Shown: positions 46,158 to 56,307, numbered from the stretch's first letter. The stretch is 64,000 bases of DNA from an uncultured Flavobacteriaceae bacterium (GCA_905181615.1 CAJIYH010000003.1:124001-188000); one strand, 5' to 3'. A program made the numbers and translations. The notes: generated from the letters alone by a model not told the origin.

Positions 46158-48617
46158 TTATGACCCACACATCAAGCAATCGTCTCCTTCATTCTCTTTA
46201 GATTGCTGTAACATTGCTTTTAATTCTGCAGGAGTTAAGGGTTCTACAGGAATAGGTGCAGGTGTGCCTTTATTTGCCTTAGCTTTTGCTGCCTTTGGAG
46301 CGTCTCCAACTTCAGCAGCAACCAATGCAGGTTTTTCTTCTTTTTTGACTTCGTTTGTCAACGTAAATTTAATTGCATCAACGGCAGACTTTGTTCTTAA
46401 GTAATACATTCCTGTCTTAAGACCTGACTTCCATGCGTAGAAATGCATTGAAGTTAATTTAGGCATGGTTGCACCCTCCATAAAGAGGTTCAGCGATTGG
46501 GATTGATCAATAAAGTATCCGCGTTGACGTGACATGTCGATGATGTCTTTCATGCTCATTTCCCAAACAGTTTTATAGAGTTCTTTAAGGTCGGCTGGAA
46601 TACCTTCTATTTTCTGAACAGATCCATTAGCACGCATCAATTCTTGTTTCATGTCTTCAGTCCATATGCCGAGTTCCACAAGATCTTCTAATAGATGTTT
46701 GTTTACAACAATAAATTCTCCAGACAATACGCGTCGCGTATAAATATTAGAAGTATAAGGTTCAAAACATTCATTGTTTCCAAGAATTTGTGACGTTGAT
46801 GCCGTTGGCATTGGAGCAACTAATAACGAGTTACGAACACCGTGCTTTTTTACTTGTTTTCTTAAAGAAGCCCAATCCCAGCGACCGCTAAGTTCTTCGT
46901 CTTTAATGCCCCACATGTTGTGCTGAAATTCTCCTTTAGACATTGGAGAACCTTTGTATGATTGATAAGGTCCTTCTTTTTCTGCTTCTTCCATTGAGGC
47001 AGTTACAGCTGCAAAATAAAGCGTTTCGAAAATGTCTTGATTCAATTGCTTTGCCTTATCTGAAGTAAAAGGCAAGCGAAGCATTATAAACGCATCTGCA
47101 AGACCTTGAACTCCTAATCCAACAGGACGGTGACGCATATTTGAATTTTCTGCTTCAGGAACTGGGTAGTAATTTCTATCAATTACACGGTTTAAGTTTA
47201 CAGTAACTTGTTTTGTTACTCTAAATAATTCTTCGTGATCAAATTCACCATTTTTAATAAACATCGGCAAAGCAATAGAAGCTAGATTACAAACAGCAAC
47301 TTCATCTGGAGCTGTGTATTCCATAATTTCTGTACAAAGGTTTGAAGAACGAATAGTTCCCAAATTTTTCTGATTTGATTTGCGGTTGGCTGCATCCTTA
47401 TAAAGCATATATGGAGTTCCTGTCTCGATCTGAGATTCTAGAATTTTTTCCCAAAGCTCACGTGCCCGGATGGTTTTTCTTCCCTTACCTGCTTCTTCGT
47501 ACTTAATGTATAGCGCATCAAATTCTTCACTATGACAGTTAAATAAATCTGGACATTCATTTGGACACATAAGGGTCCAGGTACTATCCTGTTCTACCCT
47601 TTTCATAAATAAATCTGGTGTCCACATCGCAAAGAAAAGATCACGAGCACGCATCTCTTCTTTTCCGTGGTTTTTCTTAAGGTCTAAGAAATCAAAAATA
47701 TCCGCATGCCAAGGTTCAATGTAAATCGCAAAAGACCCTTTTCGCTTTCCTCCTCCTTGATCTACATATCGAGCTGTATCGTTAAATACGCGTAACATTG
47801 GAACAATTCCGTTAGAAGTTCCGTTAGTTCCAGCAATATAAGATCCGGTAGCACGAACGTTATGGATAGATAACCCAATACCTCCTGCTGACTGAGAGAT
47901 TTTAGCGGTTTGCTTCAATGTGTCGTATATACCATCGATACTGTCGTCCTTCATGGTTAAAAGAAAGCAAGAAGACATCTGTGGTTTTGGAGTACCTGAA
48001 TTGAATAAAGTTGGTGTAGCATGTGTAAAGAAACGCTTAGACATCATCTCATAGGTCTCTATTGCTGCATCTAAGTCATCGATGTGAATTCCGATAGAAA
48101 CACGCATAAGCATGTGCTGAGGGCGTTCTGCTATCGCACCATTTAATTTTAGAAGGTAAGAGCGTTCTAGGGTTTTGAAACCAAAGAAGTCATATCCAAA
48201 GTCACGGTTATAAATTAAACTTGAATCTAATTTTTCGGCGTTATCTTGAATCACTTTGAAAACCTCATCAGATAATAATGGTGCTTTTTTGCCTGTTCTG
48301 GGATTTACATATTCGTATAAATCCTTCATGGTTTCAGAAAATGATTTTTTCGTGTTTTTATGTAAGTTAGAAACAGAAATACGTGCTGCCAATTTAGCAT
48401 AATCAGGATGTGATGTAGTCATTGTAGCGGCTACTTCCGAAGCTAAGTTGTCTAGTTCTGAAGTAGTAACTCCATCATATAGTCCTTCAATTACTCGCAT
48501 TGCAACACGAACTGGATCAACTAATGGGTTTAACTCATAACAAAGTTTCTTTACCCTAGAGGTAATTTTGTCGAACATTATTGGCTCTCTGTGACCGTCT
48601 CTTTTTACTACAAACAT
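46158..48617 (-). CDS. nrdA: Class I ribonucleoside-diphosphate reductase, alpha subunit
   Basis: The alpha subunit reduces ribonucleoside diphosphates to deoxy forms. The 819-residue protein begins with an ATP-cone ([20 protein letters not shown]), has the active-site regions [47 protein letters not shown] and NECPD, and ends in the redox pair CLMCGS. Just before the end there is a low-complexity Ala/Lys linker ([19 protein letters not shown]). The ATP-cone implies allosteric control by dATP. It lies 111 bases after nrdB, same strand. Confidence 0.96.
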   Translation of the reverse strand: MFVVKRDGHREPIMFDKITSRVKKLCYELNPLVDPVRVAMRVIEGLYDGVTTSELDNLASEVAATMTTSHPDYAKLAARISVSNLHKNTKKSFSETMKDLYEYVNPRTGKKAPLLSDEVFKVIQDNAEKLDSSLIYNRDFGYDFFGFKTLERSYLLKLNGAIAERPQHMLMRVSIGIHIDDLDAAIETYEMMSKRFFTHATPTLFNSGTPKPQMSSCFLLTMKDDSIDGIYDTLKQTAKISQSAGGIGLSIHNVRATGSYIAGTNGTSNGIVPMLRVFNDTARYVDQGGGKRKGSFAIYIEPWHADIFDFLDLKKNHGKEEMRARDLFFAMWTPDLFMKRVEQDSTWTLMCPNECPDLFNCHSEEFDALYIKYEEAGKGRKTIRARELWEKILESQIETGTPYMLYKDAANRKSNQKNLGTIRSSNLCTEIMEYTAPDEVAVCNLASIALPMFIKNGEFDHEELFRVTKQVTVNLNRVIDRNYYPVPEAENSNMRHRPVGLGVQGLADAFIMLRLPFTSDKAKQLNQDIFETLYFAAVTASMEEAEKEGPYQSYKGSPMSKGEFQHNMWGIKDEELSGRWDWASLRKQVKKHGVRNSLLVAPMPTASTSQILGNNECFEPYTSNIYTRRVLSGEFIVVNKHLLEDLVELGIWTEDMKQELMRANGSVQKIEGIPADLKELYKTVWEMSMKDIIDMSRQRGYFIDQSQSLNLFMEGATMPKLTSMHFYAWKSGLKTGMYYLRTKSAVDAIKFTLTNEVKKEEKPALVAAEVGDAPKAAKAKANKGTPAPIPVEPLTPAELKAMLQQSKENEGDDCLMCGS

Positions 48618-48728
48618 GATTGTATAGCTATTATTTTAATTTTATATAGTAAGGCCTTATGAAGGACCCTTGAAAATGTTGTTTTGCTTTTTTATGAAAA
48701 ACAAAAAATAGATGAAGTGCTTCTACTC

Positions 48729-49709
48729 CTAGAAATCAGCATCAAAACTAATCTGAGTTTCTTTGTCATCTGTTATAAGCACTCCTGCTTTTTGATACTC
48801 AGAAACACGCTTTTCAAAGAAGTTAGTTTTTCCTTGAAGAGAAATCATGTCCATAAAATCAAATGGATTGGTAACGTTAAATTGTTTTTCACACTCTAAT
48901 TCTTGGAGCAAGCGATCGGTAACGAACTCTAAATACTGAGTCATCAATTTTGCATTCATTCCAATTAAACTAACGGGAAGAGATTCTGTTACAAACTCTC
49001 TTTCAATATTTAAAGCGTCTAAAATGATTTCTTGAATGCGTTCCTTAGGTACTTTATTTACCAGGTGATTGTTGTGAAGGTGAACTGCAAAGTCACAGTG
49101 AACTCCTTCGTCTCTCGAGATGAGCTCATTCGAGAAAGTAAGTCCTGGCATAAGACCTCTTTTCTTTAACCAATAGATTGAACAAAAAGCACCAGAGAAG
49201 AAAATACCTTCAACTGCTGCAAATGCTATTAAACGTTCTGCAAAAGAATCAGAATCTATCCATTTCAATGCCCATTTGGCTTTCTTTTGGATGGCAGGAA
49301 AAACATCAATAGCCTGAAACAATTGATTTTTTTCGTCCTCATCCTTTACATAGGTGTCAATTAATAAAGAATAGGTTTCTGAATGAATATTCTCCATCAT
49401 TATCTGAAAACCATAAAAGAATTTAGCCTCAGAGTATTGTACTTCGTTGACAAAATTTTCAGCTAAATTTTCATTTACAATTCCATCTGATGCCGCAAAA
49501 AATGCCAAAATATGCTTAATAAAGTATTGCTCATCTTTGCTTAATTTGTTGTTCCAGTCAGATAAATCTTGGTGTAAATCAATTTCTTCAGCCGTCCAAA
49601 AGCTAGCTTCCATCTTCTTATACCACTCCCAAATATCATGATGTTCAATAGGGAAAATTACAAATCGGTTTTTATTTTCTTGAAGAATGGGTTCTACTGC
49701 TTTTGTCAT
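48729..49709 (-). CDS. nrdB: Class I ribonucleoside-diphosphate reductase, beta subunit
   Basis: The beta subunit houses the di-iron/tyrosyl radical cofactor. The iron-tyrosine pattern E-x2-H-x3-Y is visible in MENIHSETY, with the later ligands in [15 protein letters not shown]. The frame opens at an ATG at 49787, but the family's typical start ([20 protein letters not shown]) is the internal ATG at 49709, giving 326 residues. The 26-residue extension ([16 protein letters not shown]...) does not look like the family, though it cannot be excluded. It precedes nrdA, so they form nrdBA. Confidence 0.93.
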   Translation of the reverse strand: MTKAVEPILQENKNRFVIFPIEHHDIWEWYKKMEASFWTAEEIDLHQDLSDWNNKLSKDEQYFIKHILAFFAASDGIVNENLAENFVNEVQYSEAKFFYGFQIMMENIHSETYSLLIDTYVKDEDEKNQLFQAIDVFPAIQKKAKWALKWIDSDSFAERLIAFAAVEGIFFSGAFCSIYWLKKRGLMPGLTFSNELISRDEGVHCDFAVHLHNNHLVNKVPKERIQEIILDALNIEREFVTESLPVSLIGMNAKLMTQYLEFVTDRLLQELECEKQFNVTNPFDFMDMISLQGKTNFFEKRVSEYQKAGVLITDDKETQISFDADF

Positions 49710-49845
49710 GTCGTCATTAATGAAATTAGTACTGATTGTTTTTGTCTCATACAAAGATTCAAAATTGTTACCATAAATGAAAGCCATAATTATTCACAAT
49801 GTAGCTTAGTTTTTAACAAAAAAGACAAAAAAAGACAAAAGAAGG

Positions 49846-49882
49846 AAAAAGACTGTTTTTTCAATACACTGAAAGACAGTCT
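49846..49882 (-). terminator. Terminator-like hairpin between the DUF3109 gene and nrdB
   Basis: Read leftwards, arms AGACTGT (49882-49876) and ACAGTCT (49856-49850) enclose a smaller TTTCA/TGAAA inner stem, followed by a T run. It lies about 40 bases after the DUF3109 stop and upstream of nrdB, so it probably ends the first message and separates it from nrdBA. Confidence 0.6.
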
Positions 49883-49923
49883 ATTGTGGCCAAAAAACTG
49901 AGGCAGCCCTTATAAACATTGAA

Positions 49924-50496
49924 TTACTCAGAAAGGTGCTTTTGAGCAACTCGATCCAATTCGTTATACCAAGGGGTACCAAATTTTCTTATTAGTGCAT
50001 CTTTCACAAACTTATAAACGGGAACTTTGAGTTGAGCTCCTAAGGAACAAGCTGTTTCACAAATTTGCCAATGGTGGTAATTAATTGCTGTAAATTCTGA
50101 GTATTCTTGAACTCGAATCGGATAGAGGTGACAAGAGATTGGTTTCTTCCAATCTAGTTTTCCATCCTTATGAGCATTTTCAATTCCACATTGGGCAACT
50201 CCTTGATTGGTAAAAACGGCATAAGCACATTCTTTACCATTAACTAAAGGTGTTTCGAATTCGCCATCAGAAGTTTCAATAAATTTTCCTTGCTTTTTAA
50301 TTGCCACTTTTCCAGACTCGTTTAGATAAGGAGCAATTGCGGAATAATTTTTTTCTAAGATTTTCAGTTCCTTTTCCTCTAAAGGTGCGCCCGCCTCTCC
50401 CTCTACACAACAAGCACCTTTACATTGGGTGATGTTGCACACAAAATCAAGGTCCAATAAATCTTCTGAAACTAAGGTGTTTCCTATGTTTAGCAT
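49924..50496 (-). CDS. DUF3109 cysteine-rich protein
   Basis: The 190-residue protein carries clustered cysteines: VCNITQCKGACCVEG near 19-33, GKECAYAVF, QCGIENAHKDG, ISCHLYPIRV and CETACSLG. Such CxxxCxxxCC patterns are typical of YkgJ/DUF3109 proteins that may bind an Fe-S cluster or Zn. The biochemical role is not known. It is a single gene on the minus strand with a -7 box four bases from its ATG, a possible leaderless message. Confidence 0.85.
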   Translation of the reverse strand: MLNIGNTLVSEDLLDLDFVCNITQCKGACCVEGEAGAPLEEKELKILEKNYSAIAPYLNESGKVAIKKQGKFIETSDGEFETPLVNGKECAYAVFTNQGVAQCGIENAHKDGKLDWKKPISCHLYPIRVQEYSEFTAINYHHWQICETACSLGAQLKVPVYKFVKDALIRKFGTPWYNELDRVAQKHLSE

Positions 50497-50500
50497 GATT

Positions 50501-50508
50501 CAAATATA
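50501..50508 (-). promoter_or_regulatory. -7 promoter box of the DUF3109 gene, adjoining its start codon
   Basis: On the minus strand TATATTTG matches TAnnTTTG and only four bases separate it from the ATG. Transcription would start at about the ATG itself. Confidence 0.48.
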
Positions 50509-50564
50509 CGAAGGATCTGAATAAAAAAGAAGCAGGTTGAGGGCTAATTATTATTAAAATAAAG

Positions 50565-50572
50565 TACTTTTG
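50565..50572 (+). promoter_or_regulatory. -7 promoter box of the MarC-like gene
   Basis: TACTTTTG matches TAnnTTTG and lies 12 bases before the ATG at 50585. It overlaps the upstream in-frame start at 50570, which supports the shorter protein. Confidence 0.5.
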
Positions 50573-50584
50573 CAAAAAAATATC

Positions 50585-51163
50585 ATGAAAATAAATCCTA
50601 AAGAAATTATCACTGCCGGGATGATCCTTTTTGCTGTGATCGACATCGTTGGAAGCATACCTATTATTATTTCACTTAGAAAAAAATCTGGACATATTCA
50701 GTCTGGAAAAGCTTCTGTTGTTTCTTGTTTAATTATGATTGGGTTTTTGTTTTTAGGAGAAGAAATTCTAAATCTAATCGGTATCGACATCAACTCTTTT
50801 GCTGTTGCAGGGGCCTTTATTATTTTCTTTATGGCAATAGAGATGGTTCTGGGGATTGATCTTTACAAACAAGATGATAGCCCAGCTACAACATCCATAG
50901 TTCCCCTTGCTTTTCCCCTGATAGCTGGAGCAGGAACAATGACAACGTTGCTTTCTTTACGTGCCGAATTTGAAGTAATTAATATCATCATCGCAATCGT
51001 GATTAATATTATTTTTGTTTATGCTATTTTAAAATCATCTAAAAAAATAGAAGCTATTTTGGGTTCTTCAGGAATAAGTATTATTCGTAAGGTTTTTGGA
51101 GTTATACTTTTAGCGATTGCTGTAAAGTTATTTGCAACAAACATCAGTCAAATGATAAGATAA
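50585..51163 (+). CDS. MarC-family (UPF0056) membrane protein
   Basis: The protein has 192 residues from the ATG at 50585 (MKINPKEIITAGMILFAVID). Six helices are expected. The MarC signature is visible in AVIDIVGSIPIIISLRKKSG near 15-34 and in FPLIAGAGTMTTLLSL near 115. The family's function is unclear despite its name; it was once linked to antibiotic resistance. It diverges from the DUF3109 gene and is followed by a small two-helix protein gene. Confidence 0.88.
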   Translation: MKINPKEIITAGMILFAVIDIVGSIPIIISLRKKSGHIQSGKASVVSCLIMIGFLFLGEEILNLIGIDINSFAVAGAFIIFFMAIEMVLGIDLYKQDDSPATTSIVPLAFPLIAGAGTMTTLLSLRAEFEVINIIIAIVINIIFVYAILKSSKKIEAILGSSGISIIRKVFGVILLAIAVKLFATNISQMIR

Positions 51164-51235
51164 AAAGTGATTTGCTTTTTCCATCACATATAGATGCTTA
51201 AATTTACAGAAAGAAAAACCTTTTGATTCAATTGT

Positions 51236-51433
51236 ATGAAAATTTTTATAAAAGTACTCATGATTTTGGCCCTATTAATGGCAGTTTTCAATGCGACAAA
51301 AATAGATTACGATGCTCCGCTTCAAGGGGATAGTAGTGTAGCTGTTATTGGTGTCTTAGCGTCAACTTGTGCGTTTTTACTTCTATTTATTTTACTTCTC
51401 TCGAAGAAAATAGCTGAAAAGGTCAATAAATAG
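51236..51433 (+). CDS. Small two-helix membrane protein
   Basis: This 65-residue protein has a first hydrophobic helix (FIKVLMILALLMAVFNAT), a short polar loop (KIDYDAPLQGDSS) and a second helix (VAVIGVLASTCAFLLLFILL) followed by a basic tail. The pattern is common among unnamed flavobacterial small membrane proteins. No function is known. It follows the MarC gene by 72 bases and meets the S41 peptidase gene tail to tail, 5 bases apart. Confidence 0.7.
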   Translation: MKIFIKVLMILALLMAVFNATKIDYDAPLQGDSSVAVIGVLASTCAFLLLFILLLSKKIAEKVNK

Positions 51434-51438
51434 AAGTA

Positions 51439-53025
51439 TTAATCGAGTAAATCTTCTTCCAAAAGTGTTTTTACTTTTGTAATAAAGGGGTCTTGTTTAT
51501 GGGTGATTTCTAAAAAAGCTTCTTGCCCATATAACTGAAAGGCTATAAATGCCTTAATTGAGTTTTCTATTAAGGCTACGTTTTCCATGCCTATTGGAAC
51601 TCCTTGATCAGCAAAATAAGCTTTGAATGATTCTAAAAGGATTTCTTTATTGGGTAAAGGTTTTTCGATTAGTTCTTCTAAAGAATTAAAAACATAAAAC
51701 TTTCGATTTTTATCTATTTCTAAAAACACGAATCTGTTGACAAGGTTAGATCCTAATACATAATTATCCCACTCTTGGTCTAAATTTAGGGTTCCTCCCA
51801 CATATTTGTCTGGAATTATTCCTCCACCTCCATAAACAGTTCTGCCTCCTGGTGTTGAGAATTTTAAAGAGTCATTTACAGGTACGCTGTCTCTTTCTTG
51901 GATTTCACCCGTTTGATATCGAGCCTCTATTTCGTTGTAATAGGAGTCTTTTCCGTCTTCGTACGGACGCTGAATTGAACGCCCTGTAGGGGTATAATAA
52001 CGAGCTGTTGTTAGCCGTATTGCATCACCCGCACCTAGAGGCATTTGTTGTTGCACCAACCCTTTTCCAAAAGAGCGTTGCCCAACAATCCAGCCGCGAT
52101 CGTTATCCTGAAGAGCACCTGCCACAACCTCACTAGCAGAGGCTGACTGTCCATTGATTAAAACATATACTTGTCCTTTTTCGAAAAGTCCAAATTCTGT
52201 AGCAACTGCAATTTTTTTCTTTCCCTGATTACTTTGAGTAATAACAATTACATCATCTTTAGGTAAAAATGCATCTGAAATTTCTTCTGCTATGTGAAGA
52301 TAACCTCCTGGATTGTCTCGAAGATCAAGCACCAATTGGTCTGCACCCTGTTCCTTTAGATTGGTTAATAGTTTCCTAAACTCATTCCCAGTTGATTGAG
52401 CAAAACGATTGATCTGAATAAAACCAACTCCTTCTGATAGCATATACCCATGAACGGATTGGATTGGAACTTCTCCTCGTTCAAGTGTTAAACTAAGTAA
52501 TTGATTTGTAGTTTTTCTATATACCTTTAATGCGACCTCCGTATTTGGCTTTCCTTTTAGAGATCTAATAACGGAAGCACTGCTTCTGTTTTTTCCGAAT
52601 AATGTGTCTTTTCCAGAAATTAAAATTCGATCTCCAGGAAGAATACCTGCGGCTTTACTTGGCCCATTATCTAAAACACGAACTACGCTAACCGTATCTT
52701 GTTCCATAAAAAAACTAACCCCAATACCCACAAATGAGCCTTGCATGTTTTCTGCAATTTGCTGCATTTCTTCTTTTGGAATATACACAGAATGTGGATC
52801 AAGTTGTTCCACCACATCCTCAATGATTGTGTTTACAAGGCTGTCCGTATCAATGTCGTCAACATAATTCGTCTCAATGTATTTAATAAACTGTTTTAGC
52901 TTTTGACTGCTGCTGATTTCTATATTAGTAGCGTTGAATATAATATGTTGATTGCTTCCAAAAGTGAAACCCAATAGAACAGATAGAATAATAATAATCC
53001 ATAAATAGAGATTGTTGCTTTTCAT
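51439..53025 (-). CDS. S41-family carboxy-terminal processing peptidase
   Basis: The 528-residue protein has an N-terminal signal or anchor (LWIIIILSVLLGFTFGS), a PDZ domain (GIGVSFFMEQDTVSVVRVLD, AAGILPGDRILISG) and the serine-lysine catalytic part. The catalytic Ser lies in NGQSASASEVVAGALQD and the Lys in GQRSFGKGLVQQ. Such proteases trim or degrade exported proteins in the periplasm. It follows the dCMP deaminase gene by 8 bases on the same strand, so the two are co-transcribed. Confidence 0.93.
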   Translation of the reverse strand: MKSNNLYLWIIIILSVLLGFTFGSNQHIIFNATNIEISSSQKLKQFIKYIETNYVDDIDTDSLVNTIIEDVVEQLDPHSVYIPKEEMQQIAENMQGSFVGIGVSFFMEQDTVSVVRVLDNGPSKAAGILPGDRILISGKDTLFGKNRSSASVIRSLKGKPNTEVALKVYRKTTNQLLSLTLERGEVPIQSVHGYMLSEGVGFIQINRFAQSTGNEFRKLLTNLKEQGADQLVLDLRDNPGGYLHIAEEISDAFLPKDDVIVITQSNQGKKKIAVATEFGLFEKGQVYVLINGQSASASEVVAGALQDNDRGWIVGQRSFGKGLVQQQMPLGAGDAIRLTTARYYTPTGRSIQRPYEDGKDSYYNEIEARYQTGEIQERDSVPVNDSLKFSTPGGRTVYGGGGIIPDKYVGGTLNLDQEWDNYVLGSNLVNRFVFLEIDKNRKFYVFNSLEELIEKPLPNKEILLESFKAYFADQGVPIGMENVALIENSIKAFIAFQLYGQEAFLEITHKQDPFITKVKTLLEEDLLD

Positions 53026-53033
53026 TGAGTGTT

Positions 53034-53450
53034 TTATTTATGTAAATGGGTTAACTCTATTCCGGCTTTTTCTAAAAATTCAATTCCAGAAGTATCTTTA
53101 TACGCAGTAGCATAAACTACTCTTGTGATTCCAGATTGGTGGATTAATTTAGAGCACTCTTTACAAGGAGAAAGGGTGATATAGAGGGTTGCCCCTTTAC
53201 AAGACTGAGTTGAAGCTGCAACTTTAAGTATGGCATTTGCTTCGGCGTGAAGAACATACCACTTGGTATAATGCTCTTCGTCTTCACATACGTTTTCGAA
53301 ACCAGAGGGAGTTCCGTTATAACCATCCGATATAATCATGCGACCTTTTACAATTAAAGCGCCTACTTTTTTACGTTCACAATAAGAAAGTTCTCCCCAA
53401 GTTGCTGCCATTTGCAGATATGCCTGATCATATTTTGTTTGTTTGTTCAT
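53034..53450 (-). CDS. dCMP deaminase (ComEB-type cytidine/deoxycytidylate deaminase)
   Basis: The enzyme converts dCMP to dUMP for dTMP synthesis. The 138-residue protein has the zinc motif HAEANAILK near 68-76 and PCKECSKLI near 94-102, plus SYCERKKVGALIVKG and ISDGYNGTPSGFENVCED near the N terminus. Length is normal. A near-consensus -7 box (one mismatch) lies about 7 bases upstream. It precedes the S41 peptidase gene. Confidence 0.92.
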   Translation of the reverse strand: MNKQTKYDQAYLQMAATWGELSYCERKKVGALIVKGRMIISDGYNGTPSGFENVCEDEEHYTKWYVLHAEANAILKVAASTQSCKGATLYITLSPCKECSKLIHQSGITRVVYATAYKDTSGIEFLEKAGIELTHLHK

Positions 53451-53654
53451 TATTTACGAAGATACGTGAAATCAGACGTTGAATATAATTTTTATATTTG
53501 ATAAATGAAAGTCCCTCTTTTAGACTCATAAATAATTCTCAAAAACGGTCTAATTATTTTATCCCAAAAGGCTATTGAAAAGCAAATATGATGTTTGTCA
53601 TAGAATCATTAAAGAAGAATGGAATCGAATTAAGTCAACCCTTTGTCTTGAATT

Positions 53655-54875
53655 CTAATTTTTAATAAAAGACTTGATGAATATGTTTTTAAGGCTAAAT
53701 ATAAATGCGCTTGTTCCGCTCATATTATTTTTAGGTCTTTTCCCCTTTCCTAAACGGTGAATTTGTAACTCATACCAGGGCAATTCCACCCCTCCTGTTT
53801 TATCTATAAATGCGATCCCTGATTTTGGTATTATAATTTCAAACGTAGTTCTTTTGCCTGTAAAAATATCTTGGGCTATTTCAGGATAAATACAAAAAGG
53901 TCGGGCTAAACCAACAACATCTAATTTACCATCGGTTAAAGCTTTTTCCATCAATGCGGCGGTTCTGAAACCTCCAGTGAGCATCAAGGGTTTTTGAGTT
54001 AGCTTTCTTACTTTTTCGATATAATCTAAAAAATATGCTTCTCTTTCCTGGGTACTTTTCTTTTGCTTATGACCAACCATCGCGGGTTTTTCATAAGTTC
54101 CACCTGAAATTTCGATCAGGTCAATTCCTTCTTTTGAAAGTAACTGAACCACTTCCATAGACTCTTCTTCTGAAAAACCTCCACGCTGAAAATCGGCAGA
54201 ATTTATTTTAATCCCAATGGGGTAATCTGTACCTACTCGTGCTCGTATTTCTCTATATATTTCAACAACAAAACGAGCTCTATTTTCTAAAGAACCGCCC
54301 CATTTGTCTTGACGAATATTACTTAAAGGAGACAGAAACTGACTAACCAAATACCCATGTGCTCCATGAATTTGACAACCCGAAAAGCCAGCGTCTTGCA
54401 ATATTTTAGCCGTATTTCCAAAGCGCTTTATTATATCCCAAATCTCTTCTTCCATTAAAGGAGTTGGCTCCATGAACATAGAGGTTAGACCTCCCATTTT
54501 TAAGGAGATTGCAGAAGGTGCAACAACTTTTTTGTTAATGGATGCAAAAGCTTGTCGTCCAGGATGGTTTATTTGTGGCCAAATATGAGTCCCCGTACCT
54601 TCAACTGTTTTTGCCCAAACTTGGAGAAGTTCAAAATTAGATCGATCCTCAACTACAACATTACGAGACTCCCCTATAGCGCGCGAATCAATCATAACAT
54701 TCCCTGTTATTAAAAGACCTGCTTCGCCCTTAGCCCAAACTTCGTAGGCTTTAATTAAGTTTTTTGTTGGGGCATTTTTAAACGTTCCCATATTTTCACT
54801 CATTGCAGACTTGGCAATTCTATTTTGTAGAACAGAACCATTTGGTAGTGTGTAAGGAGATTTTAAAAGCTTCAT
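53655..54875 (-). CDS. Old-yellow-enzyme-type NADH:flavin oxidoreductase
   Basis: The 406-residue FMN TIM-barrel protein has IAKSAMSENMGTFKNAPTKN near the start, IWPQINHPGRQAF, GFSGCQIHGAHGYLVSQFLS with the substrate-binding His pair and the segment SPLSNIRQDKWGGSLENRAR typical of OYE proteins, and LTGGFRTAALMEKAL with ARPFCIYPE. It reduces activated double bonds with NAD(P)H. The physiological substrate is unknown. It lies alone or with the HupE-like gene 24 bases upstream on the same strand. Confidence 0.9.
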   Translation of the reverse strand: MKLLKSPYTLPNGSVLQNRIAKSAMSENMGTFKNAPTKNLIKAYEVWAKGEAGLLITGNVMIDSRAIGESRNVVVEDRSNFELLQVWAKTVEGTGTHIWPQINHPGRQAFASINKKVVAPSAISLKMGGLTSMFMEPTPLMEEEIWDIIKRFGNTAKILQDAGFSGCQIHGAHGYLVSQFLSPLSNIRQDKWGGSLENRARFVVEIYREIRARVGTDYPIGIKINSADFQRGGFSEEESMEVVQLLSKEGIDLIEISGGTYEKPAMVGHKQKKSTQEREAYFLDYIEKVRKLTQKPLMLTGGFRTAALMEKALTDGKLDVVGLARPFCIYPEIAQDIFTGKRTTFEIIIPKSGIAFIDKTGGVELPWYELQIHRLGKGKRPKNNMSGTSAFIFSLKNIFIKSFIKN

Positions 54876-54899
54876 AAATTAAATTTAGTTATGCCAATA

Positions 54900-55472
54900 C
54901 TATAAAGGGTTTTTCTCGACCATCATTAAAATAGCCTGTGAAAGAATCATTGCACCTATTATCAAGTCCCATTTAGACTTGTTTGTTTTTAAAACATTTA
55001 AAGCGAAAAAACTGATGATTAAAACTCCTAAAACGATCGCTATTTGAGCTGCTTCTACGCCAAGAGCGAAAGAAAATAACTGATACAAAGCCTCATCTTC
55101 AGAAGCAATAAGCGAAAAGTATCGTCCAAATCCAAATCCATGTATTAGCCCAAAAACTAAAGTTATTATAGGGATAAAAATAGTTTTATGATTAATTTCT
55201 TGAGTAATTAACAACGGAATACAACTTAGAGTTATGGTAACTGGAATAAGAAATTCTATCCATTCAGTGGGTAAACTTAATTCAAAATAATAATTTCCAA
55301 AAAGAGAAAGCGTGTGTCCTAAGGTAAAAATAGAAACCCACAAAAGAAGTTTTTTAAATTCACGAAAGCCAAATGGAATTGCTAAGGCAATTATGAAATA
55401 AAAATGATCTAAACCTTGAAAGTCAAGTACGTGTTTAAATCCTAGTTGAGCATAAAACCAAATTGTTTCCAT
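54900..55472 (-). CDS. HupE/UreJ-like membrane protein
   Basis: The 190-residue protein has about six to seven helices and the pattern of the HupE/UreJ_2 group: FKHVLDFQGLDHFYFIIALA near the start (with the typical His-Asp-His arrangement), FTLGHTLSLFGNYYFELSLP, FGLIHGFGFGRYFS and FALGVEAAQIAIVLGVL. The histidines may bind a metal; some relatives have been linked to nickel. Here no hydrogenase or urease gene is near, so the substrate is unknown. It is close to the DjlA-like gene (12 bases) on the same strand. Confidence 0.82.
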   Translation of the reverse strand: METIWFYAQLGFKHVLDFQGLDHFYFIIALAIPFGFREFKKLLLWVSIFTLGHTLSLFGNYYFELSLPTEWIEFLIPVTITLSCIPLLITQEINHKTIFIPIITLVFGLIHGFGFGRYFSLIASEDEALYQLFSFALGVEAAQIAIVLGVLIISFFALNVLKTNKSKWDLIIGAMILSQAILMMVEKNPL

Positions 55473-55484
55473 AATTCTACTTTT

Positions 55485-56213
55485 TTATAATCCGCGGTCA
55501 TTTTGAATTTTCTCGTAAGCTGCTTGAATTTGTTGAAATTTTTCTTTTGCGCCTTTTTGCATTGCAGGTTCAGCACTACTTAGTTTATCGGGATGATACT
55601 TTTTAGCCATTGTACGGTACGCTTTTTTAATCTCAGCATTTGTTGCACTCGAGTCTATTTCAAGAATTTTATATGCATTATCTGCTTGTTGAACAAACAT
55701 CGCTTTTATGCTTTCAAAATTAGAATGCCTAATTCCCAAAGATGCTGCTATTTGGTCTATTTTTTTAATTTCTGAAAGCGAAATACTTCCATCTGCATTT
55801 GCAATTCCAAATAAAAAATGAATAATTTGTAATCGGGTGTTATAGGGAACCCTATTGACAAATAAATGGGCGATTTCGACCAAGTTTTGGGTTTCTTTTT
55901 TTATTTCAGAATTGAATCTAGAAAAAATAGTTGAAGCATAGTCAGCACCATAATTTGAAATGAAATAATTACGCACAAAACGCAGTTCTTTTTCTTCTAC
56001 TTTTCCGTCAGCTTTAATAACCAATGCGGCTAAGGCCAGTAAGTTTAATTCAAATTGACTGGACCCCATAGAGCGAAAACTCCCAGTTGCATATGACTTT
56101 CGAGAGCTTGTTTTTATTAACCTCTCTACTGCACTACCAATAAAATACCCTAAAATTGCACCACCAAAACGGAGGTATGTATATCCCAGAATAGCGCCAA
56201 TCCATTTTATCAT
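55485..56213 (-). CDS. DjlA-like membrane co-chaperone (TerB and J domains)
   Basis: The protein has 242 residues from the ATG at 56213; the frame extends 6 codons but a -7 box overlaps that extension. It has an N-terminal helix pair (WIGAILGYTYLRFGGAILGY), a TerB-like helical domain (about 55-165; LLALAALVIKADGKVEEKEL, IANADGSISLSEIKKIDQIA) and a C-terminal J domain with the HPD tripeptide (TMAKKYHPDKLSS). It would stimulate DnaK at the membrane. The order matches DjlA of proteobacteria. Confidence 0.88.
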   Translation of the reverse strand: MIKWIGAILGYTYLRFGGAILGYFIGSAVERLIKTSSRKSYATGSFRSMGSSQFELNLLALAALVIKADGKVEEKELRFVRNYFISNYGADYASTIFSRFNSEIKKETQNLVEIAHLFVNRVPYNTRLQIIHFLFGIANADGSISLSEIKKIDQIAASLGIRHSNFESIKAMFVQQADNAYKILEIDSSATNAEIKKAYRTMAKKYHPDKLSSAEPAMQKGAKEKFQQIQAAYEKIQNDRGL

Positions 56214-56228
56214 ATAAAAAATTTGAAC

Positions 56229-56236
56229 CAAAGATA
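56229..56236 (-). promoter_or_regulatory. -7 promoter box of the DjlA-HupE-OYE group
   Basis: On the minus strand TATCTTTG matches TAnnTTTG, 15 bases before the ATG at 56213. It decides the start by overlapping the longer reading frame. Confidence 0.5.
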
Positions 56237-56299
56237 GTTTTTACTTTAAAAAATAAAGTGAACATTATCTTAAAATCAATGAAAATGAAAGAAACTTTT

Positions 56300-56307
56300 T
56301 ATCTTTG
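56300..56307 (+). promoter_or_regulatory. -7 promoter box of the bacilliredoxin gene
   Basis: TATCTTTG matches TAnnTTTG, 21 bases before the ATG at 56329, and overlaps the upstream start at 56305. Confidence 0.52.

Noticed and set aside
49710-49787. NrdB starting at 49787
   Set aside because: The 26 extra residues do not look like the family, which begins close to the [11 protein letters not shown] motif; kept only as a possible alternative.
49807-49846. A short A-rich direct repeat (AAAAGACA twice) upstream of nrdB, considered as a CRISPR or operator repeat
   Set aside because: Only two poor copies in an A-rich stretch; no spacers and no sign of an NrdR-type box.
53451-53654. A small gene in the gap between the dCMP deaminase and the old-yellow-enzyme genes
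   Set aside because: Only a 25-codon frame without a recognisable product; nothing else is seen there.
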